Translations under genes and position numbers: made by a program
Shown here: in pieces, positions 18,116-27,001 of the stretch
How the letters are laid out: every line of letters starts with the position of its first letter
Numbering within the stretch: position 1 is the first letter of the stretch
Notes under the pieces: generated by a model
The model's database searches: none
Seen by the model: only the letters and a program-made list of their open reading frames with translations
What the model was told of the DNA's origin: nothing
Assembly: GCA_027687465.1 (NCBI GenBank)
Contig: JAQCQR010000015.1
Span: forward strand, 1-54,742
Reading direction: 5' to 3'
DNA: 54,742 nt
DNA from: Coriobacteriaceae bacterium AF08-21
GTDB lineage: Bacteria; Actinomycetota; Coriobacteriia; Coriobacteriales; Coriobacteriaceae

Positions 18116-19220
18116 GATGACCGTTGCTATTGCAGCTGGCGGCACGGCAGGACATATCAACCCCGCGCTCGCCTTGGCCGAGGAGCTGCGTGACCGCGGT
18201 CATCACGTTGTGTTCGTGGGCCAGTCGCGCAAGCTCGAGGGTCGTCTGGTGCCCGAGGCCGGATTCGATTTTGTGCCCATCACGGTCACGGGCTTCGATC
18301 GCTCCCGTCCCTGGACGGCGCTGACCTCGCTATGGCGCGTCTACAAGGCGAAGCGTGCGCTTGCCAGCCACTTCTCGAAGGTCGGTAAGCCCGATGCCGC
18401 TATCGGTTTTGGTGCTTACGTTGAGGTCCCGCTGCTGGGTTGGTGCAAGGACGCCGGCGTTCCGTATCTGCTGCACGAGCAGAACTCTGTTCCGGGTCTG
18501 GCCAACAAGATGATGAATTCACATGCCGCCCGCGTGTGCATTTCGGTACCTGCGGCCCGCGCGGTCTTTGAGCGCGAGGGCGACCCCGACCATGTGCTCA
18601 TGACGGGCAATCCCGTACGTCGTTCGGTGATCGAGGGCGATCGCGCCCGCGGTCGCAAGACGCTCGGTGTGCCCGAGAACGCGACGCTTCTGCTCGTCTT
18701 TGGTGGTTCGCTCGGTGCTCAGCATCTCAACGAGCGCGTTGCCTCGCTCAAGAGTGAGCTGCTGACCCGCGAGAATCTCTGCATTTTGCATTCGACGGGT
18801 GCCGACGGCTTTGAGGAGACCGAGCGCGCTTTGGCGCTGACGCCCGAGGAGGCGAAGCGCTATCGTGTCCAGCCCTACATCGACAACATGGGCGATATGC
18901 TGGCTGCGGCCGATCTGGTGCTCTCGCGTTCCGGTGCCTCGAGCGTGGCCGAGATTGCCGCGCTTGCCGTGCCCTCGGTACTCGTGCCGTATCCGCACGC
19001 CACGGCCGACCACCAGACCACGAATGCGCGTTACCTGGTCGATGCCGGCGCCGGCGTGCTTTGCGCCGATGCCGATATCGATGCCCCTGCCTTTGCCGAC
19101 GAGCTGCTGCACCTGATCGATGACGCTGCGGCGCGTGATGCCATGCGTCAGGCGGCGCGTGGCTTGGCCCAGGACCGTGCCGCCGCGCTTTTGGCCGACG
19201 CGGTAGAGGGATTGCGTTAG
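18105..19220 (+). CDS. murG: Lipid II synthase MurG
   Basis: 371 aa. It transfers GlcNAc from UDP-GlcNAc to lipid I on the inner membrane face. The GT-B signature GGTAGHINPALALAEEL starts at residue 12, HEQNSVPGLANK follows near 125, GGSLGAQHLN near 200 and the donor-site region SRSGASSVAEIAALAVPSVLVPYP near 275. ATG 18105 has AAGGG at the right distance and overlaps the end of ftsW; an upstream ATG at 18072 would add 11 residues without a ribosome site. Confidence 0.96.
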   Translation: MTDKMTVAIAAGGTAGHINPALALAEELRDRGHHVVFVGQSRKLEGRLVPEAGFDFVPITVTGFDRSRPWTALTSLWRVYKAKRALASHFSKVGKPDAAIGFGAYVEVPLLGWCKDAGVPYLLHEQNSVPGLANKMMNSHAARVCISVPAARAVFEREGDPDHVLMTGNPVRRSVIEGDRARGRKTLGVPENATLLLVFGGSLGAQHLNERVASLKSELLTRENLCILHSTGADGFEETERALALTPEEAKRYRVQPYIDNMGDMLAAADLVLSRSGASSVAEIAALAVPSVLVPYPHATADHQTTNARYLVDAGAGVLCADADIDAPAFADELLHLIDDAAARDAMRQAARGLAQDRAAALLADAVEGLR

Positions 19221-19317
19221 TTAGACGGGATATCGCCGGTCGCCCTCGCGCGGATGCGGTAGGTGCGGTACAGTTAACGGGTTACAGGCAGTGTTTACGC
19301 AAGGAGTACACGAGCAC

Positions 19318-20736
19318 ATGGCTGATTCCCAGACTGCAACCTCCGCGCCCGAGTTCAAGAGCGCCCATTTTATCGGTATCGGCGGCGCCGGCATGAGCGG
19401 CATCGCCCTCGTCCTGCACGAGCGCGGTTATACCGTTACCGGCTCCGACCTTAAGACGTCGCGCTATATTCGCCAGCTTACCCGCGCCGGCGTGAAGGTC
19501 CACGTGGGCCACGAGGCTGCGACGATCGACGAAGTCAAGCCCGACGTGGTTGTGGTCTCCACCGCAATTCCCGAGTCCAACCCCGAGCTCGTGCGTGCCC
19601 GCGAGCTCGGTATTCCCCTGTGGCCCCGTGCCAAGATGCTCTCGGCCCTGGGCCACGGCTACACCACCGTCGCCGTTGCCGGTACGCACGGCAAGACCAC
19701 GACGTCTTCGATGTGCGCCACGATGCTCGATCGCATGGGCCTGGACCCCAGCTTCCTGATCGGCGGCATTGTCGAGGGCTACGACACCAACGGCAAGAAC
19801 GGCTCGGGTGACTACTTTGTCGCCGAGGCCGACGAGTCGGACAGCTCGTTCCTGTTCCTGAGCCCCAACGTGGTCATCGTGACCAACGTCGAGGCAGACC
19901 ATCTCGATCACTACTCGGGTATCGAGGAGATCGAGGCCACCTTTGCCAAGTTTATGGGGCTGGTGGGCGAGGACGGCACCGTCATCGTTTGCGGCGAGGA
20001 CCCGCATCTGGTCGAGCTCGCCAAGTCGACGGGCCGTCATGTGCTTTCCTATGGCTTTGCCGAGAACAACGACATCGTCTGCGTACATCCGGATGTCAAG
20101 GGCATCCAGAGCGACTTTATCGTTCGCTTTGAGGACGGCACCGAGCACGCTGTCGAGATTAAGAGCAACCCCGGTCGTCACAACATGCTCAACGCCACGG
20201 CCGTCTTGACCGTCGCCCATGTCCTGGGCCTCGATATCGACGCCGCCGCTAAGGCACTTTCGAGTTTTGAGGGCGTCCGCCGTCGCTTTACCCACGTGGG
20301 CGATATCGACGGCATCACGGTGGTTGACGATTACGGCCATCATCCCACCGAGATCAAGGCGACGCTCGCTGCTGCCTCTTCGCTGGGCTACAAACATGTC
20401 GATGTCGTGTTCCAGCCGCACCGCTATTCGCGCCTGCAGGCTCTGTGCAATGACTTTGCCGATGCCTTTGCCAACGCCGATAAGCTGCTGCTGATCGATG
20501 TGTTCTCCGCCGGCGAGATGCCGATTCCGGGCGTTACTTCCAAGATGCTCGCAGATACCGTTCGCGCCAAGCATCCCGGCAAGGAGGTCGTGTACTGCTC
20601 CAGCCGTCTTGAGCTCAACCAGGAGCTTGAGAAGCTCGTGGGCGAGGGCGACCTGCTGCTCACCATGGGTGCCGGCGACGTTACGACCGTCGGCCCCGAG
20701 TTCATCGAGTATCTGACTGCCAAGAAAGACGCTTAA
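19318..20736 (+). CDS. murC: UDP-MurNAc:L-alanine ligase
   Basis: 472 aa. First Mur ligase, adding L-Ala to UDP-MurNAc. Motifs: IGIGGAGMSGIA (residues 19-30), ATP loop GTHGKTT (122-128), EADESDSSFL, and DDYGHHPTEIKA in the C-terminal domain. ATG 19318 is chosen for AAGGAG 11 nt upstream; a GTG at 19291 in the same frame has no ribosome site. About 100 bp separate it from murG, and no clear promoter was found there. Confidence 0.96.
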   Translation: MADSQTATSAPEFKSAHFIGIGGAGMSGIALVLHERGYTVTGSDLKTSRYIRQLTRAGVKVHVGHEAATIDEVKPDVVVVSTAIPESNPELVRARELGIPLWPRAKMLSALGHGYTTVAVAGTHGKTTTSSMCATMLDRMGLDPSFLIGGIVEGYDTNGKNGSGDYFVAEADESDSSFLFLSPNVVIVTNVEADHLDHYSGIEEIEATFAKFMGLVGEDGTVIVCGEDPHLVELAKSTGRHVLSYGFAENNDIVCVHPDVKGIQSDFIVRFEDGTEHAVEIKSNPGRHNMLNATAVLTVAHVLGLDIDAAAKALSSFEGVRRRFTHVGDIDGITVVDDYGHHPTEIKATLAAASSLGYKHVDVVFQPHRYSRLQALCNDFADAFANADKLLLIDVFSAGEMPIPGVTSKMLADTVRAKHPGKEVVYCSSRLELNQELEKLVGEGDLLLTMGAGDVTTVGPEFIEYLTAKKDA

Positions 20737-20741
20737 CCTCT

Positions 20742-21653
20742 ATGGGTCTGTTTAACGCCGTCATGGCGCTTTCGGGCATGATCGACACGGACGTGGTCGA
20801 GGACGAACGTCTTGCGCGTCATACGAGTTATCGTATCGGCGGCAAGGCCGACCTCTTTGTGACGTGCCATAGCTACCATGCCCTGCGTCGCGCCGTGGCG
20901 GTGCTTGACCGCGAGCAGGTGCCGTGGGTGATTATCGGCAAGGGGTCCAACCTGTTGGTTGCTGATGCCGGCTATCGCGGCGCCGTTATTTCGCTGGGAC
21001 GTGAGTTTCAGCGCACGGTTGTTGCCGAGGACGGCTGCACGCTGACCGTTGGCGCGGGCGTGATGTTCGCGCGTTTGGTCAACGACGCCTTGTCGCGCGG
21101 GCTTTCGGGCCTTGAGTTCGCTGTCGGTATTCCCGGTTCGGTCGGCGGTGCCGTGTCCATGAACGCAGGCACGCGGACCGAGTGGATCGGCTCCCTTATC
21201 GAGGACGTGGTCACGTTTGATCCGGCGTCCGGTATTAAGCACTATGCAGGGTCCGAGATCGCTTGGGGGTATCGCGAGTGCAGCTTGCCGCGTAACGAGA
21301 TCATTCTCGAGTGCGTGCTTAAGCTCAAGCCCGCGCCCAAGGCCGACATTCGCGAGCGCATGGAGCGGTATCTGACACGCCGCAAGCGCACGCAGCCCAT
21401 GGGCCGTGCATCCTGCGGATCGGTCTTTCGCAACCCGCCCGACGCAAGCGTGGGCAAGTTGATTGAGGATTGTGGATTAAAGGGTTTTTCGGTTGGCGGT
21501 GCGGAAGTTTCGCCCGTACACGCTAATTTTATCGTTAATAACGGAACCGCCTCGGCCGATGACGTGGCCGCGGTTATCAGGCATGTGCACGGAAAGGTGA
21601 GGGAGGCGTATGGCATCGAGCTCAGACCGGAAGTTAAATTCCTCGGCTTCTAG
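20742..21653 (+). CDS. murB: UDP-N-acetylenolpyruvoylglucosamine reductase
   Basis: 303 aa. FAD-dependent NADPH reductase that completes UDP-MurNAc. FAD-binding motifs: TSYRIGGKADLF, IIGKGSNLLVADAGYRG and GIPGSVGGAVSMNAG; the catalytic-serine region is RASCGSVFRNPP, and the C-terminal catalytic glutamate region is EVKFLGF. Length and motif pattern fit the shorter type II enzymes. The start is six bases after the murC stop with only a weak ribosome site, so coupling is likely. Its last 44 bp overlap ftsQ. Confidence 0.95.
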   Translation: MGLFNAVMALSGMIDTDVVEDERLARHTSYRIGGKADLFVTCHSYHALRRAVAVLDREQVPWVIIGKGSNLLVADAGYRGAVISLGREFQRTVVAEDGCTLTVGAGVMFARLVNDALSRGLSGLEFAVGIPGSVGGAVSMNAGTRTEWIGSLIEDVVTFDPASGIKHYAGSEIAWGYRECSLPRNEIILECVLKLKPAPKADIRERMERYLTRRKRTQPMGRASCGSVFRNPPDASVGKLIEDCGLKGFSVGGAEVSPVHANFIVNNGTASADDVAAVIRHVHGKVREAYGIELRPEVKFLGF

Positions 21654-22875
21654 AGCATCGAAACCAACCTTCCGCCGCGCCGGAGGGCGTTCCGGCGCAC
21701 CTGTCCAGCCTCAACATAAGCCCGCCATGCCCTCCAAGTCCGTTGGGCCCGTTCGTCCTGCCAAGCGCCCAGTCGTCGGCTCGCAGCTGGGAGGACGCCC
21801 CGCTTCTAAAAAGACGAGTCGTCCGGCTCCGCGTCCTTCGGTGACGCCCAAGCCGGCGATGGGCACCAAGACCTCCCGACCCATGGCGACGCCCAGACCT
21901 TCGCTGGGAGCTCGTGCGCCGCATGCCGGCCGTACGTTGGCTGGCGCTAAGCCGCGTTCACTGACATCGGTACCCGCCGCCAAGGCGTCTTCGGCAAAAA
22001 AGGGCATCAATCCCCTGTCATCGCTTGGTGCCATGGCAAGCAAGACGACCGACGTCGCTTCTGCCATGAAGGGTAAGGGCAAGATCGCGGGCGGCATCCT
22101 GGCGGCCGTGGCCGTACTTGCCATTATTGCCATCGTCGTCATCAACTCTGGCCTGTTCTCCGCCACCGATATTCAGATTTATGGCAGCGAGCATGTGACC
22201 AAGCACGACGCCATGCAGCTCATCAGTCTTCCCGAGAACACGTCGCTCTTTAACGTGGATCCCGATCAGATCACCGAGGGCCTCAAGCAAAACCCGTGGG
22301 TCTCGGGCGTGGATGTCCAGCGCCAGTTTCCCCATACGCTTATCATCACGCCGACGGAGCGTAAAGTTACCGCCATTGCGTATATCAGCTCCGACGACCT
22401 TGCCTGGGCTATCGGAGACGATGACACCTGGATCGCTCCGCTGTCGACGTCTGTCGAGGTGGACGACCAGGGGAACGTCATTACATCGGGCGAGGGTGCC
22501 AACACCCTGACCGGCATCGATGCGGCCCTGGCGCTTGCCAAGCACTACGGCGCCGTGCTGCTGACTGACGTCTCGGCCGATGTCGCACCGGTTTCGGGTC
22601 GGGCGGTGAGCTCCAAGGCCGTCAAGGCCGGCCTGGATTACGCACGCGGTTTTTCGAGTGAGTTCTTGGACCAGGTGAAGGATATTTCCACGCCTTCCGT
22701 TGAAGCTATCTCGGCAAATCTCGACAACGGCGTCGAGGTGTCGCTGGGCGATTCGGACGATATCGCCAAGAAAGAACGCATCGTGACCAAGCTGCTTTCG
22801 CAGGTAGAGGGCGTAACCTATATCAATGTGCGCTCTCCGGGCAACTACACGTTTAGGAACGCACCGACTGCCTAG
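21610..22875 (+). CDS. ftsQ: Division protein FtsQ/DivIB
   Basis: 421 aa. It joins the FtsQ-FtsL-FtsB complex that licenses septal synthesis. An unusually long cytoplasmic part of about 158 residues, rich in Pro, Ala, Lys, Arg and Ser, precedes one membrane helix (about 159-180). A POTRA domain (about 184-252, including NPWVSGVDVQRQFPHTLII) and a beta domain follow. The start inside murB is supported by GGGAGG about 4 nt upstream of ATG 21610. The N-terminal tail is the least conserved part and may be a protein-binding region. Confidence 0.9.
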   Translation: MASSSDRKLNSSASRASKPTFRRAGGRSGAPVQPQHKPAMPSKSVGPVRPAKRPVVGSQLGGRPASKKTSRPAPRPSVTPKPAMGTKTSRPMATPRPSLGARAPHAGRTLAGAKPRSLTSVPAAKASSAKKGINPLSSLGAMASKTTDVASAMKGKGKIAGGILAAVAVLAIIAIVVINSGLFSATDIQIYGSEHVTKHDAMQLISLPENTSLFNVDPDQITEGLKQNPWVSGVDVQRQFPHTLIITPTERKVTAIAYISSDDLAWAIGDDDTWIAPLSTSVEVDDQGNVITSGEGANTLTGIDAALALAKHYGAVLLTDVSADVAPVSGRAVSSKAVKAGLDYARGFSSEFLDQVKDISTPSVEAISANLDNGVEVSLGDSDDIAKKERIVTKLLSQVEGVTYINVRSPGNYTFRNAPTA

Positions 22876-22992
22876 CACCCTAAATGGCTTTGTTGAGGGG
22901 CCATACCACGCCGTTTATCTGGTTTGTTTGGTTTTCACGGTCAATTATTTGACTGATACGTTCATAATGTGCAAACATAATACGGTTTACCT

Positions 22993-23022
22993 TTGCATTT
23001 ACTTTCAACCTGAAGGTTAATG
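22993..23022 (+). promoter_or_regulatory. ftsZ promoter with MerR-type dyad in the spacer
   Basis: TTGCAT (22993-22998) and TTAATG (23017-23022) are 18 nt apart and could be -35 and -10. The dyad AACCT-GA-AGGTT (23007-23018) occupies most of the spacer and runs into the -10, the arrangement typical of MerR-family activators. The predicted start is about 45 nt upstream of ATG 23075. The rest of 22876-23074 is AT-rich and holds a TTGACT at 22949 that could belong to another promoter. Confidence 0.5.
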
Positions 23023-23074
23023 TGCGCAGGGGTCAACCCATGCTATGGCTATAACCTTTGTTCGGAGGACCGAC

Positions 23075-24229
23075 ATGCACGAGACAGAGATCAACAACTA
23101 CCTTGCCGTCATTAAGGTGGTCGGCGTCGGCGGCGGCGGTACCAACGCGGTCAATCGAATGATCGAAGAGGGCATCCGCGGCGTCGAGTTTGTTGCCATC
23201 AACACCGATGCTCAGGCGCTCGCGATCTCTGATGCCGATATCAAGGTGCACATCGGCACCGACCTTACCCGCGGCCTGGGCGCCGGCGCCAACCCCGAGG
23301 TTGGCCGCAAGGCTGCCGATGAGTCCCGCGACGATATCGCCGAGGCGCTCGCTGGTGCCGATATGGTGTTCATCACCTGCGGCGAGGGCGGTGGTACCGG
23401 TACCGGCGCCGCTCCCATCGTTGCCGATATCGCGATGAACGAGGTCGGCGCGCTGACCGTCGCCGTCGTGACTAAGCCCTTCACCTTCGAGGGTCGCAAG
23501 CGCAAGAAGAGCGCCGAGGAGGGTATCAAGACCCTCTCCGATTGCGTCGACACCATGATCGTTATCCCTAACGACAAGCTGCTCGACATCGCCGAGAAGA
23601 AGACCACGATGCTCGAGGCCTTCGCAATTGCCGATGGCGTCCTTTCCCAGGGCACCCAGGGCATCACCGACCTCATCACCGTCCCGGGTATCATCAACCT
23701 GGACTTCGCCGATGTTAAGACCATCATGAAGCAGGCCGGTACCGCCATGATGGGTATCGGTACCGCTTCTGGGGACACCCGTGCCGTCGACGCTGCCCAG
23801 CAGGCCATCTCCAGCCCGCTGCTCGAGAGCTCCATCGATGGCGCCACGCGCGTCCTGCTTTCCATCGCCGGCTCCAAGGACCTGGGCATCCAGGAGATCA
23901 GCGACGCCGCCGACGTTGTCGCCAATGCTGTCGACCCCGAGGCCAACATCATCTTCGGTACCGTTGTTGACGAGTCCCTGGGCGACCAGGTGCGCATCAC
24001 CGTTATCGCCACGGGCTTCTCCGACTCCAACGTCAACCGTCAGGACGAGCTCTTCGCTGCCCAGCAGTCCCAGAGCAAGGCCGCTGCTTCTGCTGAGCCG
24101 CAGCGCACCGCTCCGGCTGCCAGCCCCGCTCAGGCTGCCCCGACTCGCAACGTCGGTGGTACCGAGCTGCCCAACTTTGGCAACGATCAGTTTGAGCTTC
24201 CCGACTTCCTCAAGCGCGGCAGCTTCTAA
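23075..24229 (+). CDS. ftsZ: Cell division GTPase FtsZ
   Basis: 384 aa. Tubulin-like GTPase that forms the Z ring. GVGGGGTN is at residues 17-24 and the tubulin signature GGGTGTG at 105-111, followed by the T7 region [12 protein letters not shown] linker rich in Ala, Ser and Gln leads to the conserved C-terminal peptide ELPDFLKR that binds SepF and other partners. ATG 23075 has GGAGG 6 nt upstream; an earlier in-frame start at 23045 lacks one. ftsA is absent, as in other Actinobacteria, so SepF (30591) is the probable membrane tether. Confidence 0.98.
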   Translation: MHETEINNYLAVIKVVGVGGGGTNAVNRMIEEGIRGVEFVAINTDAQALAISDADIKVHIGTDLTRGLGAGANPEVGRKAADESRDDIAEALAGADMVFITCGEGGGTGTGAAPIVADIAMNEVGALTVAVVTKPFTFEGRKRKKSAEEGIKTLSDCVDTMIVIPNDKLLDIAEKKTTMLEAFAIADGVLSQGTQGITDLITVPGIINLDFADVKTIMKQAGTAMMGIGTASGDTRAVDAAQQAISSPLLESSIDGATRVLLSIAGSKDLGIQEISDAADVVANAVDPEANIIFGTVVDESLGDQVRITVIATGFSDSNVNRQDELFAAQQSQSKAAASAEPQRTAPAASPAQAAPTRNVGGTELPNFGNDQFELPDFLKRGSF

Positions 24230-24254
24230 GTCGTTCTTCGCATTGTTTTGCACA

Positions 24255-24285
24255 GGGGCGCGTCCGTATGGATGCGCCCTTTTTG
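24255..24285 (+). terminator. Terminator after ftsZ
   Basis: GGGGCGCGTCC pairs with GGATGCGCCC, followed by TTTTTG. It closes the dcw transcript before pgeF. Confidence 0.85.
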
Positions 24286-24439
24286 TTTCTCGTTTGTAAA
24301 CGAAAGCCTCCAATCTCCTTACGTTCCCTTTACGTTTGGTCCCTACCGCTGCGGGTATCCTTTTAATGAAGTATGGCAGCCGTATGACACGGACTGCTGC
24401 GGCTTCGCCGCGATACTTGTGTTATTAGGAGGCTTTAGT

Positions 24440-25240
24440 ATGGCAGCACGTGCGGACAACGTTTCGCGTGTCGACCATGATGGAGTTACGTTGGTAGAGG
24501 GCGCGACGCACGATGTCCGTTTTGCCTTTACCGAGCGCACCGGTGGTGTTTCCGAAGATGCGTACTCCTCACTCAATCTGGGCTCGCATGTAGGCGATGA
24601 CCCCTTTGCCGTTCAAGAAAATCGTCGTCGAGCGCTCGAAGCCATGGGCGCCGCTGAGTGCGAGCATAATCTGCTCGTGCCCAATCAAGTACATGGTGAC
24701 CACGTCGTGACGGTGACCTCGAACGGTGCTGATGATCTCGAGAACATTCGTGAGCAGATTGCCGAGGGCTGTGATGCCCTCGTCTGTACGGCCCATGAGG
24801 TGCCCGTGATGCTCTGCTTTGCCGATTGTGTTCCCGTGGTGCTGGTGGCTCCCGGCGGCTTTGCCGTGGTGCATTCTGGCTGGAAGGGCACGATTGCGCG
24901 TATTTCCGCCAAAGCCTGCCAGGCGCTTTGTGAGGCGGCTGACTGCACGCCGGAGGACATCTCTGCCTATATTGGGCCCCATATCCTGGGCGACGAGTAT
25001 GAGGTGTCCCAAGAACTTATGGATCGCTTTGCCGCCGAGTTCGCGTGCATCGATGCTACCGTTTCCCGTATGCTCGATCTTTCCGCCGCCATTCGCGAGG
25101 CGCTGGTGGATGCCGGTGTCGATGTGAACGGCATTGTGGACACCAAACTTTCCACCGTTCGTCAGAACGACCGCTTTTATTCCTACCGCAACGAGGGCGG
25201 CACCTGTGGGCGCCATGCTGCGATCGGCGTGATGCTATGA
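24440..25240 (+). CDS. pgeF: PgeF/YfiH multicopper-oxidase-fold protein (peptidoglycan editing)
   Basis: 266 aa. This family (ylmD) lies beside ftsZ in many Gram-positives; E. coli PgeF removes UDP-MurNAc carrying L-Ser in place of L-Ala, and purine nucleoside hydrolysis has also been reported. The metal-binding triad is present: H85 in PNQVHGDHV, C130 in CFADCVPV and H145 in VVHSGWKG. ATG 24440 is chosen for AGGAGG 7 nt upstream; the open frame extends to 24248 through the ftsZ terminator. Its stop overlaps the pstS start as ATGA. Confidence 0.9.
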   Translation: MAARADNVSRVDHDGVTLVEGATHDVRFAFTERTGGVSEDAYSSLNLGSHVGDDPFAVQENRRRALEAMGAAECEHNLLVPNQVHGDHVVTVTSNGADDLENIREQIAEGCDALVCTAHEVPVMLCFADCVPVVLVAPGGFAVVHSGWKGTIARISAKACQALCEAADCTPEDISAYIGPHILGDEYEVSQELMDRFAAEFACIDATVSRMLDLSAAIREALVDAGVDVNGIVDTKLSTVRQNDRFYSYRNEGGTCGRHAAIGVML

Positions 25241-26073
25241 GAAAGATCGCATCGGTCCTGAGTGCAGCAGTGCTCACGCTCACGCTGTGTGCCTGCTCCT
25301 CGGGATCTTCTACGTCTTCTATTACCGTGGCCGGCTCGACCACCTGCCTTCCCATTGCCGAGATTGCGGCCGAGGGCTTTAAGGAAGAGACCGGCATCGA
25401 CGTGCTCGTCTCCGGCCTTGGCTCATCTGCTGGCATCGAAGCTGTTAGCGCCGGCACCGCCGATATCGCCAGCTCCTCTCGTGGCCTCAACGCCGATGAG
25501 CAAGACCTGGGCCTGACGCCTATCGTTATCGCACACGACGGCATCGCAGTCATCGTGAACGACGACAATCCGGTCGACAATCTCTCGACCGAGCAGCTCC
25601 GCGATATTTACGCCGGCAAGATCACCAACTGGAAAGAAGTCGGCGGAGAGGACCTGAAGATTCAGGTTATCAACCGCGACGAGGCGTCCGGTACGCGCGA
25701 GGCCTTCCGCACTATCGTGATGGACGGCGCGCCGTTCGATCGCCGCTCGGCTGTTCTTTCGGGTACGGGCCAGGTACGCGATGTCGTATCCCGCTCACGT
25801 GGCGCCATTGGCTACATCTCGCTGGGTTTTGTCGAGAGCCTCAACGCCAAGACCTCGGTTAAGGCCGTTTCGGTCAACCATGTCGAGGCATCCGAGAAGA
25901 CGGTCGCAAGTGGCGGCTATCCCATCTCGCGTGACCTTTACTTCTTTGTGAAGGGGGCGCCTTCGCAGCAGGCGCAGGATTACATCGACTACGTGACGTC
26001 CGAAAAGATGGACAAGCAGATTCGCGAGGCGGGCTTTATTCCCGTCACGAACGACGGAAAGGGGAGTGAGTAG
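25237..26073 (+). CDS. pstS: Phosphate ABC transporter, substrate-binding lipoprotein
   Basis: 278 aa. A lipoprotein signal peptide ends at C20 (LTLCAC), so the protein is anchored outside the membrane. Phosphate-binding motifs are seen in VAGSTTCLPIAE, SSAGIEAVSAGTADIASSSRGL and DEASGTREAF. The start overlaps the pgeF stop (ATGA at 25237-25240), which indicates translational coupling; no promoter of its own is evident. The frame is open further upstream inside pgeF, but a start there would bury the signal peptide. First gene of pstSCAB-phoU. Confidence 0.93.
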   Translation: MRKIASVLSAAVLTLTLCACSSGSSTSSITVAGSTTCLPIAEIAAEGFKEETGIDVLVSGLGSSAGIEAVSAGTADIASSSRGLNADEQDLGLTPIVIAHDGIAVIVNDDNPVDNLSTEQLRDIYAGKITNWKEVGGEDLKIQVINRDEASGTREAFRTIVMDGAPFDRRSAVLSGTGQVRDVVSRSRGAIGYISLGFVESLNAKTSVKAVSVNHVEASEKTVASGGYPISRDLYFFVKGAPSQQAQDYIDYVTSEKMDKQIREAGFIPVTNDGKGSE

Positions 26074-26074
26074 C

Positions 26075-26998
26075 GTGGAAACACAGGAAACCCCCCAGAT
26101 TGAGCAGGAGACCCAGGCGCCCAAAAAGCGTGAGTTGGCGTTGGTGTCGCGCAGTACCTATCTTAAGGAGAAGGCGCTGCAGTGGATCTTCTTTGCCTGC
26201 GCGTTCTTGGCGGTCGTCACCGTCATCCTGATTTTTGTCTTTACCACGTACTCGGCGCTGCCGGTCTTTACCGACATCGGCCTGGCGGACTTCTTTAGCT
26301 TTACGTGGGCGCCCTCTGAGGGTCACTACGGCATTATGTCGCTGCTGGCGGGCTCTGGCCTGGTGACGGTCGGTGCACTTGCCATGGGCGTGCCCCTGGG
26401 TGTGGGCACGGCCGTGTACCTGGTCGAGATTGCCAGCAAGCGCGTGCGCAGGCTCATCAGCCCCGCCGTCGACCTGCTGGCGGGCATCCCCTCCATCATC
26501 TACGGCTTCTTTGGCATGGTCATCATCCGTCCGTTTATCGCGCAGCTGACCGGCGGTCTTGGCTTTGGCGCGCTGACGGCGTGGTTCGTGCTCGCCATCA
26601 TGATCGTTCCCACCATCACCACGCTCACCATCGATGCCCTCAATTCCATTCCCATGGGCATTCGCGAGGCATCCTATGCCATGGGTGCCACCAAGTGGCA
26701 GACCATCTACAAAGTCGTGCTGCCGGCCGCCAAGCTGGGCATTGTGGACGCCATCGTTTTGGGTATGGGTCGCGCCATCGGTGAGACCATGGCCGTGCTG
26801 ATGGTCGTGGGCAACGCCCCGGTCATTCCGGATAGCATCTCGAGCCCTATCTCAACGCTCACGAGTCAGATCGCGCTCGACATGAGTTATTCCTCGGGCC
26901 TGCACCGCTCGGCTCTGTTTGGCATGGGCGTTGTCCTGTTTATCATCTCCGCTGCACTGGTGGGTATCGTCCGCCTGATTTCCAAGAAGAGGGGGTAG
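26075..26998 (+). CDS. pstC: Phosphate ABC transporter permease PstC
   Basis: 307 aa with six predicted membrane helices. The permease coupling motif is EASYAMGATKWQTIYKVVLPAAKLGIVDA, followed by GRAIGETMAVLMVVGN. GTG 26075 is chosen because AAAGGGGAG ends 8 nt before it and it lies just past the pstS stop; GTG 26066 would overlap the end of pstS. The N-terminal 30 residues are charged and cytoplasmic. It pairs with PstA. Confidence 0.93.
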   Translation: METQETPQIEQETQAPKKRELALVSRSTYLKEKALQWIFFACAFLAVVTVILIFVFTTYSALPVFTDIGLADFFSFTWAPSEGHYGIMSLLAGSGLVTVGALAMGVPLGVGTAVYLVEIASKRVRRLISPAVDLLAGIPSIIYGFFGMVIIRPFIAQLTGGLGFGALTAWFVLAIMIVPTITTLTIDALNSIPMGIREASYAMGATKWQTIYKVVLPAAKLGIVDAIVLGMGRAIGETMAVLMVVGNAPVIPDSISSPISTLTSQIALDMSYSSGLHRSALFGMGVVLFIISAALVGIVRLISKKRG

Positions 26999-27001
26999 GC
27001 T

